Assembly: GCA_027347805.1 (NCBI GenBank)
Contig: DAIEQP010000389.1
Location: 1-15,407, forward strand
Origin: Ignavibacteria bacterium
GTDB taxonomy: Bacteria > Bacteroidota > Ignavibacteria > Ignavibacteriales > Melioribacteraceae
Direction: 5' to 3'
DNA length: 15,407 bases
Below are positions 5,982-14,089 of the stretch, piece after piece. How positions within the stretch are numbered: the first letter of the stretch is position 1; each line of letters starts with the position of its first letter. The notes under the pieces are model-generated. The model had not been told where the DNA came from and made no database searches. It worked only from the letters and a program-made list of their open reading frames with translations. Made by a program: the position numbers and the translations under genes.

Positions 5982-7985
5982 TTATTTAACCAGAAGCATC
6001 TTCTTAGTTTCTGAAAAACTTCCTGCCTGCAGGCGGTAGAAATAAACACCCGATACAAGACTGCTCGCGTCGAACTTAACCTGGTAATTTCCGCTGCTTA
6101 AATTTTCATTTACGAGCGATGCTACTTCTCTTCCAAGCAGATCATAAATTTTCAGTGTAACATTGCCTGCCGCTACTGGCACTGAATAATTAATTGTTGT
6201 TGTTGGATTAAACGGATTCGGATAATTCTGATATAATTTATAATCAGCAGGAATTCCAGGTGCAGCATTTATAGCGGTAAGTATATTATTAACTGCGAGA
6301 TCGCCATAGCTGATCTTATAATTTGTTGATGCCGGTTCACGAACTGCTGTTCCCGCAGTGTTGTTGTATTCAAAATAAATTTCAATTGCTGTTCCGTTTG
6401 CAGAAGATGGAAGCAGGTAATTATACTTTAATGTTCCGTCATAATTCATCGAGACTTTCTGGAATGATCCAGTTCCGACTTTATAATTAAGTTTTATAGT
6501 TGAGCTGTTAACACCGCCGCTGTTTATAAATATTTTGTTTAACTGGTACTGGCCATTCACAAGCTGAAGATTCGGATATGAAATCAATTTCTTTGCGCTG
6601 ATTAAACCATAACCTCTATCATTGTTGGGTGCAGCTGTATTATCGCCGCATTCCAAAAACATTTTTCTCATCTGAACATTAGTTAAATGAGGCCAGCACG
6701 ATTTTAATAGTCCGGCAATACCAGCAGAGATAGGAGTAGCATAAGAAGTTCCGTTGCCGTAACCGTAAACCGGGTTTGATGGTTTTGCTGCATCATAAGG
6801 TTTTGATATATAATCTGTAACACCCATCGCAACAATTTCCGGTTTGATTCTTCCATCACTTGTAGGACCGGGACTGCTGAAAGATGCAATCTGGTTTGAA
6901 GATGAAACCGCACCTACAGCAACTACATTAAATGCATCAGCAGGAGTAATAATTTTTCCCCATGAATTTCCTCTTTCATTTCCAGCAGCAGTAAGTGTAA
7001 ATACACCGCGGCTGAAAAGAAGATTCAAGGCTTTTGCTGTGATTGTTGTTTTACCATCAAAGTTTGAAAATGTATAACTGCCGATGTTATTATCGAACTG
7101 ATTATAACCCAGAGAACTTGTTGTAATCTGAACACCGAAACCTTCCATCCACTGTAATGCAGCCACATAGTTATCTTCTTCTGCTAGTGTTTCACTGCTT
7201 ACATTCTCTGTTTTTGCAATAATGATAGAAGCATCGAATGATGGCCCGATTAAATTGCCGGGATCATTGCCGGCCATTAATCCTAAACAGTTTGTTCCAT
7301 GACTATCCTGGTCTGCTGCATCGCCTGCCTGATTTTCTGTTACATCATCTTTCTGAACAAAATCTTTTTCACCGATTATTTTTAAATTCTTTAAAGCAGG
7401 ATGAGTTTTCCATCTGAATCCTGTATCAAGAATTCCTATTATTACTCCTTTGCCTGTAATTCCCAAATCGTGAACAACAGGGACTTCCGATAAATTATAC
7501 TGTGTAAGTGAAGGACCGTAATTAAGAGATGCTGCAGACCCGGTTTTCTTTAGTGAATTATCCGGTGCAGGTTCACTGCTCTGAACAGGTTTTACATATG
7601 TTGTTACACGGACCATTTCAAGTCTTGATACAAATGGAAGAGACATAATTTCTTCTGCCTGCGCATCAGTTAAATAAGCTGTTACTGCATTAAACCATTT
7701 CAGCTTGTTTTCAATCTTAATCCCTGATGCTTCAATTGTCTTAACATATTTCTCATTTATCGGTACATCTTCTTCCGTGATGTAATTATCTCCCATAACC
7801 TGTTTTCTTCTTTCAATTGCAGCAGGAGAAAGTTCTTTTTCCGCTGCCTGGAAAGCAGACATTGTTTTGCTAAGTACTCCGCTCTCTTCAATACCTTTAT
7901 CTTTCAGATAAATATAGTACTTGGTTTGTGAAAAAGTCTGAACTGTTGCAAGTAAAAGAACTAATGCAAGGAATGAAGATTTCAT
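5982..7985 (-). CDS. Subtilisin-like S8 serine protease with a type IX secretion sorting domain
   Basis: This 667-residue secreted protease is counted from the ATG at 7985, which follows AAGGA at good spacing and opens directly on the signal peptide MKSSFLALVLLLATVQTFSQ. A GTG-initiated frame from 8048 would run through a hairpin and is unlikely. An inhibitor-like propeptide (about 20-130) is followed by the catalytic domain, with Asp187 (GILDTG), His229 (QDSHGT), oxyanion Asn336 (TAAGN) and Ser414 (GNGTSYATP). A beta-rich linker follows. The last roughly 90 residues are a T9SS type A sorting domain (YQNYPNPFNPTTTINY at 586-601, ending KKMLLVK) that directs export through the outer membrane and is normally cut off. 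It probably degrades or processes extracellular proteins. It sits downstream of lepB but is separated from it by a terminator-like hairpin. Confidence 0.95.
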   Translation of the reverse strand: MKSSFLALVLLLATVQTFSQTKYYIYLKDKGIEESGVLSKTMSAFQAAEKELSPAAIERRKQVMGDNYITEEDVPINEKYVKTIEASGIKIENKLKWFNAVTAYLTDAQAEEIMSLPFVSRLEMVRVTTYVKPVQSSEPAPDNSLKKTGSAASLNYGPSLTQYNLSEVPVVHDLGITGKGVIIGILDTGFRWKTHPALKNLKIIGEKDFVQKDDVTENQAGDAADQDSHGTNCLGLMAGNDPGNLIGPSFDASIIIAKTENVSSETLAEEDNYVAALQWMEGFGVQITTSSLGYNQFDNNIGSYTFSNFDGKTTITAKALNLLFSRGVFTLTAAGNERGNSWGKIITPADAFNVVAVGAVSSSNQIASFSSPGPTSDGRIKPEIVAMGVTDYISKPYDAAKPSNPVYGYGNGTSYATPISAGIAGLLKSCWPHLTNVQMRKMFLECGDNTAAPNNDRGYGLISAKKLISYPNLQLVNGQYQLNKIFINSGGVNSSTIKLNYKVGTGSFQKVSMNYDGTLKYNYLLPSSANGTAIEIYFEYNNTAGTAVREPASTNYKISYGDLAVNNILTAINAAPGIPADYKLYQNYPNPFNPTTTINYSVPVAAGNVTLKIYDLLGREVASLVNENLSSGNYQVKFDASSLVSGVYFYRLQAGSFSETKKMLLVK

Positions 7986-8010
7986 AATAATCCTTTTGAT
8001 ATTAACGCCT

Positions 8011-8050
8011 ATTAAAACAAAAAGTGCAGATAAAATGTTCACCTGCACTT
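8011..8050 (-). terminator. Terminator-like hairpin after lepB
   Basis: AAGTGCAG (8022-8029) and CTGCACTT (8043-8050) form a perfect 8-base stem with a 13-base loop. On the minus strand the stem runs straight into TTTGTTTTAAT. It lies 27 bases past the lepB stop and 36 bases before the protease start. It therefore probably ends or weakens lepA-lepB transcription ahead of the protease gene. Confidence 0.65.
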
Positions 8051-8076
8051 AAAGAAACCAAAATCTTATTTAATTA

Positions 8077-8994
8077 TCAATGGACAATTTTAGCTATCCT
8101 GTTAATTCGAACTGTGCCAAGCAGTTTAAAGAAATCTGAGAATGGAATGCTTGGATCCCATGACCAGTAAATCAGGAATGCCTGCCCGACAATTTTATCC
8201 CTCGGAACGAATCCCCAGAAACGGCTGTCGGCGCTGTCGTCCCGGTTGTCACCCATCATAAAATAATAATCTTTTGTAATTGTATATGACTTTACAGGTT
8301 TGCCGTCAATTAAAATCTGTCTTCCTTCAACAGTAACTACTCTTCTGTCAAATTCACGATCTATAATTGTTCTCCACGCTTCTACATTCTCAATAGAAAG
8401 AGGAATTACATCACCTTTCTTTGGAACTATAACGGGGCCATAATTATCTTCGTTAAACTGCGAACCCGCAGGAAATATTCTCGGGTTAACAACACCTTTT
8501 GGAGTTACATAAGTATTTAAATATTGTATATGAGAAGGTCTTTGAAATTCTTTGCCATTAACAAACACAACTTTATCTGATACATAAATTGTATCTCCCG
8601 GTTTGCCGATGCACCTTTTAACGTAATTATTAATTTCAACAGGACGAAGTTCATCTCTGTCGCCCGGGTATTCAAACACAACTATATCTCCAGGTCTTGG
8701 ATCTCTGATTGCAGGCAGCTGGAAATATGGAAGGACAACATTTGTAAACGGAATTGCTCTTGGTGATGTTGAACCGTAAATAAATTTATTCACAAAGAGA
8801 AAATCGCCAACCATTATTGTTGTTTCCATTGATCCTGTAGGAACGCGCGATGTTTCAATAAGGAATGTTTTAATTAGCAATGCAGCCAGAGCGGCAAAAA
8901 ATAAATTTTTCCAGAAATCAATAAATCTCTGCGCCTGGGTTCTTGGTAATGCTTTCTTCTCTTCTTTTTTTTCTTTTTTCTTGAATAGTTCCAT
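8077..8994 (-). CDS. lepB: Signal peptidase I
   Basis: This is a 305-residue inner-membrane serine peptidase that removes signal peptides from exported proteins. The N-terminus is a lysine-rich cytoplasmic stretch, then one membrane helix (about 29-46). The catalytic Ser55 lies in RVPTGSMETTI (box B). The general-base Lys126 is in YVKRCIGKPGD (box D). Box E is GDNRDDSADSRFWGFV (248-263). An insertion between boxes D and E (about 140-235) makes it longer than the short Gram-positive type, as in many Bacteroidota enzymes. It follows lepA by 47 bases on the same strand, the classic lepA-lepB operon order. The N-terminal extension MELFKKKEKKEEKK has no clear ribosome binding site before it. Confidence 0.97.
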   Translation of the reverse strand: MELFKKKEKKEEKKALPRTQAQRFIDFWKNLFFAALAALLIKTFLIETSRVPTGSMETTIMVGDFLFVNKFIYGSTSPRAIPFTNVVLPYFQLPAIRDPRPGDIVVFEYPGDRDELRPVEINNYVKRCIGKPGDTIYVSDKVVFVNGKEFQRPSHIQYLNTYVTPKGVVNPRIFPAGSQFNEDNYGPVIVPKKGDVIPLSIENVEAWRTIIDREFDRRVVTVEGRQILIDGKPVKSYTITKDYYFMMGDNRDDSADSRFWGFVPRDKIVGQAFLIYWSWDPSIPFSDFFKLLGTVRINRIAKIVH

Positions 8995-9041
8995 GCAATT
9001 TATCTTTTCGATTTGGATCGGGAAAATTGATCCGGTGTTAA

Positions 9042-10835
9042 TTAATCTTCTATTTGAAGCACTGCTAAAAATGCCTCCTGCGGAATTTCAACATTGCCCA
9101 CCTGCTTCATTCGCTTCTTACCTTCCTTCTGTTTCTCAAGAAGTTTTCTTTTACGGGAAATATCACCGCCGTAACATTTAGCCAATACATTTTTACGAAG
9201 CGCTTTTATGTTTGTTCTTGAAATTACCTTTGAACCGATTGCAGCCTGCACAGCAATTTCAAACATCTGGGACGGAATCAGTTCCTTCAGCTTCGAACAT
9301 ACTTTCCTTCCCCAATCGTATGCTTTCTTTTCATGAACAATAATTGAAAGTGCGTCAACTTTTTCTCCGTTGAGCATAATATCAATCTTCTGCAGATCCG
9401 ATTCCCTGTAGCCGATATATTCATAATCAAACGAGGCATAACCGCGCGATATAGATTTCAGCTTATCATAGAAATCAAAAATTATTTCGGATAATGGAAA
9501 TTCATAAGATAAATCCGCGCGTGTCGGATCGATATAAGTTGTATTCTTATAAATGCCTCTTTTATCCATTGCCAGCTGCATTAAATTTCCCACATAATCA
9601 CTTGGAGTAACAATCTGTGCTTTAACATACGGTTCTTCTACATGTTCAATCATTCCAAGTTCCGGCATTTCTGCAGGATTATCAACAATTATTTTTTTAC
9701 CATCTTTAGTGAACACCCAGTATTCAACGTTAGGCAAAGTTGTAACAAGAGATTGATCAAATTCTCTTTCAAGTCTTTCCTGCACAATTTCCATATGAAG
9801 CATACCAAGGAACCCGCAGCGGAATCCAAAACCAAGTGCGGCAGATGTCTCCGGTTGATAACTTACTGAAGAATCATTCAGTCTGTATTTATCAAGCGCT
9901 TCACGAAGATTTTCATAATCGTCTGTGTTTGTAGGATACAAACCGCTGAATACCATCGGCTTAATATCTTTGTAACCGGGCAGCGGATGATCTGCGCCAT
10001 TCTTTTCGTGCGTAACAGTATCACCGACTTTTGTATCGTGAACTTCTTTAACACCGGCAATTAAATAACCAACATTACCAGCTTCAAGTTCGCCGGTTCT
10101 TATTCTCCCCATTCTTAAAGTACCAACTTCCTCTGCCAATAATTTCCTGTCGCTGGCGAAGAATTTTATTTCATCTTTTTCTTTTATCTTACCATTAACA
10201 ACACGAATGTAAGCAACGGCTCCCCGGTATGAATCAAAGATTGAATCAAAAATTAATGCCTGAAGCGGTGCATTTTCATCTCCAATAGGCGCAGGTACTT
10301 TTGCTACAACGGCTTCAAGAATTTCTTCAATTCCCTGTCTTGTCTTTGCGCTTGCAAGAATTATTTCCTCCTGTTTGCAGCCGATTAAATCCATAATCTG
10401 ATGACTGACAACATCGATCATTGCGCTGGGAAGATCAATTTTATTTATGACAGGAATTATTTCAAGGCCGGCATCAATTGCCATGTAAAGGTTGCTTATT
10501 GTCTGCGCTTCAACACCCTGGGCTGCATCAACGACAAGTATTGCGCCTTCGCAAGCTGCGAGTGAGCGGGAAACTTCATATGAAAAATCAACATGACCGG
10601 GGGTGTCTATTAAATTTAGTATGAACTGCTTTCCATCTTTTGCAGAATACTTCATTTGAATTGCGTGAGATTTAATTGTAATACCGCGTTCACGTTCAAG
10701 GTCAAGACTATCTAATAGTTGTTCCTTTGCCTCACGCTGGCTGATTGTATGTGTAAATTCTAATAAACCATCTGCAATGGTGGATTTACCATGATCTATG
10801 TGAGCAATAATGCAGAAATTGCGAATGTTATTCAT
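9042..10835 (-). CDS. lepA: Elongation factor 4 (LepA), ribosome-associated GTPase
   Basis: This is a 597-residue translational GTPase related to EF-G that acts on ribosomes during initiation and elongation under stress. G1 is AHIDHGKST (11-19), G2 lies in RERGITIKS (48-56), G3 is DTPGHVDF (77-84), G4 is NKID (131-134) and G5 is SAK (162-164). The beta-barrel, EF-G-like domains and the lysine-rich LepA-specific C-terminus (KRKLLEKQKEGKKRMK) follow. I prefer the ATG at 10835 because it gives the standard MNNIRNFCIIAHIDHGKST opening and the usual family length. The frame also opens at a TTG at 10859, with no binding site before it. It is the first gene of the lepA-lepB operon. A long hairpin lies about 60 bases upstream. 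Confidence 0.98.
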   Translation of the reverse strand: MNNIRNFCIIAHIDHGKSTIADGLLEFTHTISQREAKEQLLDSLDLERERGITIKSHAIQMKYSAKDGKQFILNLIDTPGHVDFSYEVSRSLAACEGAILVVDAAQGVEAQTISNLYMAIDAGLEIIPVINKIDLPSAMIDVVSHQIMDLIGCKQEEIILASAKTRQGIEEILEAVVAKVPAPIGDENAPLQALIFDSIFDSYRGAVAYIRVVNGKIKEKDEIKFFASDRKLLAEEVGTLRMGRIRTGELEAGNVGYLIAGVKEVHDTKVGDTVTHEKNGADHPLPGYKDIKPMVFSGLYPTNTDDYENLREALDKYRLNDSSVSYQPETSAALGFGFRCGFLGMLHMEIVQERLEREFDQSLVTTLPNVEYWVFTKDGKKIIVDNPAEMPELGMIEHVEEPYVKAQIVTPSDYVGNLMQLAMDKRGIYKNTTYIDPTRADLSYEFPLSEIIFDFYDKLKSISRGYASFDYEYIGYRESDLQKIDIMLNGEKVDALSIIVHEKKAYDWGRKVCSKLKELIPSQMFEIAVQAAIGSKVISRTNIKALRKNVLAKCYGGDISRKRKLLEKQKEGKKRMKQVGNVEIPQEAFLAVLQIED

Positions 10836-10896
10836 GTACTCTTTAAATTTTGCGGGCAAAATATATGAAATAGAAGAGGGGTTTACAATTTGCCAA

Positions 10897-10930
10897 GTAT
10901 TTGATGAGCAATGATTTGCCCATCAAATAC
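10897..10930. repeat. Long inverted repeat between the pectate lyase gene and lepA
   Basis: GTATTTGATG (10897-10906) and CATCAAATAC (10921-10930) are a perfect 10-base inverted repeat. Inside it, GCAA and TTGC pair around TGAT after one mismatch. Outside it, CCAA can pair with TTGG past a two-base bulge. No T-run follows on the minus strand, so it is a weak terminator candidate for the pectate lyase gene. It could equally be a leader structure or operator for lepA. Confidence 0.5.
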
Positions 10931-10971
10931 AATTGGTGAAAATATTCAGCAATTACTGCATGAAATGCCTG

Positions 10972-12177
10972 TTATTTCGCAAGAACATTTTTGTCAGGAG
11001 AATATTTTTTTTGCCAGGCAGGATATTTATTCAGAATCTCCTGCGGATCATATGTATACCAGCCGTAACCATCTCTTCTTTCCCTTAAAACTTCTGCAAG
11101 CGAATAAACAACTTTGCTGTCCCTGTTGCAGAATAAAGGGCGGTGTGTTTTCAATTCATAATAGCGGGTCCAGATTGGCTGGGCATGCGGATCCTTAACA
11201 ACAATTTTATCTGTGACTGATGTTCGATATTGGAAAACCTCTTTGGGAGCGCTAATTGTCTGCACCCGTGTTTCAAGAATTTTTGAATCGTCAAACCATT
11301 TAACTGCGCCGTTAATCGAATTAATTATTTCTTTAGAAGGATTTTCAATACTCATCAGGAATAACACAATTGCCGAACTTTCCCCGTTTCAGATACTTGG
11401 CGGTTCAAACTTTCTTGCCCATTGGGGCTGCAAAGTATTTCTATCATGCTGCTGGCACCAGGCAAGCAGATTTCCCTCTTCATTAATCTGGCATTTGAGA
11501 ATACAATCCAGTCCTTTCCTGAAAGCTTCTTTTATTTTTACATAATGTTCCTTATCAACGAATGAATAATATGATTTCCCCTCAATTACATTTTTGAGAA
11601 CATTCATTATTCCGACAATAACACCATCGTTGAATGTAATATGTCTTGGATAACCTGTTGTATCAGGGAAAAATTGCGGCCATCCGCCATTTGAATACTG
11701 TGCAGCCAAAATGAAATCTATTCCTTTCAGTGCAGCTTCTTTATACCTTGAATCGCCTGTTCGTTCAAAAACTTTGGCAAGATATTCTACATGCGAATGT
11801 GTCGTCCAGTTATCAAAAGTAGTGTTTAGAATATTTTTTGATTTGATTAACTCCTCTTTCTGTTCATCGGTAAGTATTGCAAGCATATCATAATTCTTCG
11901 GCCATCCTCCGTTCGATTTCTGATACAATAAAACATTATCAGCAATCTTTGTTATTTCAGATCTTTTATACTTAGGTTTGCCCGGTACAGGATTAATAAC
12001 ATTATCTTCAGCAGTAATATCATACCAATGATGAGCAGAATTCGCAAATGCTTCTACTTCAATATGCTTTGATGAATCACCAGTTATTTTAATCTGTGCA
12101 TTAGAAGCCTCAAATGAAAAAAGAATGAAAATAATTACTGCACCTGCAAATTTTAATTTTCCCATTTTTAGTTCCAT
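10972..12177 (-). pseudogene. PL10 family pectate lyase interrupted by an in-frame TGA
   Basis: The conceptual product is about 401 residues, a usual length for a secreted family 10 polysaccharide lyase, which cleaves polygalacturonate by beta-elimination. A signal peptide (to about residue 27) precedes conserved blocks: NGGWPKNYDM (89-98), TTFDNWTTHSHVEYLA (119-134), NGGWPQFFP (163-171), YPRHITFNDGV (176-186), AWCQQHD (239-245) and WARKFEPPSI (253-262). A TGA at 11389-11391 then replaces codon 263. The same frame continues NGESSAIVLFLMSIENPS and on through WTRYYEL (336-342), PLFCNRDS and ERRDGYGWY. Relatives often have serine near this site, and TCA to TGA is one base change. There is no frameshift. 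The first piece (11389-12177) and second piece (10972-11367) each lack part of the catalytic barrel. The ATG at 12165, with GGAA before it, may be the true start. Confidence 0.85.
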
Positions 12178-12288
12178 TTATATTTTATTTAAGATACTAT
12201 CAGTAAGAATAAATTATACTATTCAATCGGTTTAATTGACACATGCCTGATAATATCAGTTTAATTTCGGCATCAAAATTCATTTTAG

Positions 12289-12296
12289 TAATTTTG
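12289..12296 (+). promoter_or_regulatory. Candidate Bacteroidota-type -7 element (TAATTTTG)
   Basis: TAATTTTG matches the TAnnTTTG consensus of the primary sigma factor in Bacteroidota. It lies 21 bases before the propeller-gene ATG at 12318 and would give a very short leader. No good TTTG -33 element is seen at the usual distance; a TTGACA at 12236-12241 is too far away. The gap 12178-12317 is shared by two divergent genes and holds nothing else I can support. Confidence 0.35.
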
Positions 12297-12317
12297 TGCT
12301 CATAAATAATCATTACG

Positions 12318-13442
12318 ATGAAGAAACAAATATTATATATAGTTCTGCTTGCAAGTTTAGCAATAATTGCCCAGACAAAAAAAAATAAACCTGCAGCATT
12401 ACAGGAAGAATTAAAAATAAGTATCAATGCAGAAATTCCTTTTGATACTCTTTTAATTTCACCGGCAGCATCGGGCAATAAAATTCTTTGCAACCTGCTG
12501 GGGAACAAAATTGCCTGTATTGATACATCAGGGAAAAATATCTGGCTGAAACAATACACAGATAAAATTGCGGCAGAGTCGATAATTAATGAATCCCTCT
12601 CCGTTCTTGCGTTTTCTAACGGCGATCTCGCAAAAATAAATAATGAAACCGGTGAAATACTGGAATCTGTTGGTATGGGAGATTCGATAGCAAGTAATCT
12701 ATTAAAGATTAATTATCATTGGCCCAGCGAACTGATGATACCCAAAACCACTGATATGAATGATGCTATTGTTTTCTGCACTTCGGGCGGTACAATTCAT
12801 TGTGTTGATGTTGAAACACTGCAGGAGTACTGGTCAAACAATAATCTGAAAATTAAAATCAAATCAGACTTAACATTGGTTAAGGATAAAATAATTTTTA
12901 TCGGTGATGATAATTCAATTTTCTGTCTCGATGCAAAAAATGGTTTGCTAATCTGGCGGTGGAAAGGAAATGATGATCTTATATTCATCAACCAGAAGAT
13001 ACTTTCTGCTGCAAACCAGATTTACATGATAACATCTTCCAAATTTTTAATTGCAATAGATGTGATCCTTGGAAAAATGGAATGGGTATTGGAAAACTAC
13101 CAGGTTGAAAATGCACTGGGAACCGAGATCAGTGATAAAAATATATTTGTTTTCACTGCTGATAAACAGCTGCTTCTGATTTCGCTTAAAACCCAGAAAG
13201 TAATTGATCAAATTCAATTCCCGCATGACGAATTTAAGAATATTGTTCCCCCTCTCGATGTAACGAAAGGTTATTTCTCTGCAATCGATTCAATATTGTA
13301 CAGGGCTGAGTTTAAAACAAACAAAATTTACAGCAGTAATCTTATACATGGAATTATTACCGGGATCTACAAAATTTCGGATAACAGGTTCATGGCAATA
13401 ACTGATAAAAAGAAAATCACAATTTTTGAAATGAGGTATTAA
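12318..13442 (+). CDS. Exported PQQ-like beta-propeller repeat protein
   Basis: This 374-residue protein has a Sec signal peptide (MKKQILYIVLLASLAIIAQT). It then carries about six propeller repeats of the PQQ-enzyme/BamB type, recognisable by the hydrophobic-D-x-x-[TN]-G-[KL]-x-x-W pattern: IACIDTSGKNIW (65-76), AKINNETGEIL (105-115), IHCVDVETLQEYW (160-172), IFCLDAKNGLLIW (201-213), LIAIDVILGKMEW (244-256) and LLLISLKTQKVI (285-296). No catalytic residues or lipobox are seen, so it is probably a periplasmic binding or scaffold protein rather than a quinoprotein enzyme. Its stop overlaps the start of the HAD gene as TAATG. No clear ribosome binding site precedes the ATG. The exact ligand is unknown. 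Confidence 0.82.
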   Translation: MKKQILYIVLLASLAIIAQTKKNKPAALQEELKISINAEIPFDTLLISPAASGNKILCNLLGNKIACIDTSGKNIWLKQYTDKIAAESIINESLSVLAFSNGDLAKINNETGEILESVGMGDSIASNLLKINYHWPSELMIPKTTDMNDAIVFCTSGGTIHCVDVETLQEYWSNNNLKIKIKSDLTLVKDKIIFIGDDNSIFCLDAKNGLLIWRWKGNDDLIFINQKILSAANQIYMITSSKFLIAIDVILGKMEWVLENYQVENALGTEISDKNIFVFTADKQLLLISLKTQKVIDQIQFPHDEFKNIVPPLDVTKGYFSAIDSILYRAEFKTNKIYSSNLIHGIITGIYKISDNRFMAITDKKKITIFEMRY

Positions 13443-14089
13443 TGAGAATTTTTGACGGGATAATTTTTGATATTGATGGAACATTAACTGCAACAAATGA
13501 ATTAATATTTGCAACATTCAGGCATGTTACAAAAAAATATCTAAACAGAAGTGTAAGTGATGAAGAAATCATTTCTATGTTCGGCCCTACCGAAGATGTA
13601 ATACTTAAAGAATGGATGAAAGATGATTTTGATGAAGCGAGAAAGGATTATTTAGCTTTTTATGAAGAGCAGCATCACCTTATGGCGGATGTTTATCCTG
13701 GAATAAAGGAGATTCTGCAGCTAATAAAATCAAAAAATGTTCTGCTTTCAATTTATACCGGCAAAGGAAGAGAGTCTTCATTGATTACACTCAAAAAGAT
13801 TGGTGTTTTAGATCTTTTTGATATGGTAGTTACAGGAGATGATATTGAAGGACATAAACCATCTCCTGAAGGTGTTAAAGTTTTTTTGGACAAGTTTTCA
13901 CTTGATCCGGAAAAAGTATTAATGGTTGGAGACGCTCCTGCTGATGTGCTTGCCGCTCATAATTCAGGGATAAAAATTGCTTCTGTTTTGTGGGATAGTT
14001 ATGCTAAAGAGAAAGTATTGCAAATGAAGAGTGATTATTTTTTCGAAACTGTTAATGAGTTCAGATTGTTTCTGGAAAATGTTCTTTAA
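13442..14089 (+). CDS. HAD superfamily hydrolase, phosphoglycolate phosphatase-like (subfamily IA)
   Basis: This 215-residue cytosolic phosphatase has all four HAD motifs. Motif I is FDIDGT, with nucleophile Asp10 and acid/base Asp12. Motif II Thr106 is in SIYTGKGRES. Motif III Lys139 is in GHKPSPEG. Motif IV is VGDAPADVLAAHNSG, with Asp164 and Asp168 binding magnesium. The helical cap after motif I (about residues 18-85) marks subfamily IA, like Gph, PgmB and pyrophosphatase PpaX. The substrate cannot be told from sequence alone. GAGG at 13433-13436, five bases before ATG, and the TAATG overlap show coupled translation with the exported propeller protein. The stop is immediately next to the stop of the opposing gene, leaving no room for a terminator between them. 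Confidence 0.93.
   Translation: MRIFDGIIFDIDGTLTATNELIFATFRHVTKKYLNRSVSDEEIISMFGPTEDVILKEWMKDDFDEARKDYLAFYEEQHHLMADVYPGIKEILQLIKSKNVLLSIYTGKGRESSLITLKKIGVLDLFDMVVTGDDIEGHKPSPEGVKVFLDKFSLDPEKVLMVGDAPADVLAAHNSGIKIASVLWDSYAKEKVLQMKSDYFFETVNEFRLFLENVL

Noticed and set aside
7986..8048. Upstream GTG start for the S8 protease
   Set aside because: It would add 21 residues ahead of a perfect signal peptide and read through the hairpin; the ATG at 7985 has an AAGGA site.
10836..10859. Upstream TTG start for lepA
   Set aside because: It has no ribosome binding site, and the added residues lie outside the conserved LepA opening.
11368..11391. Selenocysteine insertion at the pectate lyase TGA
   Set aside because: The bases after TGA offer only a weak four-base stem with a large loop, and I know of no selenocysteine use in PL10 enzymes.
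12200..12559. Minus-strand frame of 119 codons
   Set aside because: It overlaps the signal peptide and first repeats of the propeller gene and has no protein-like features.
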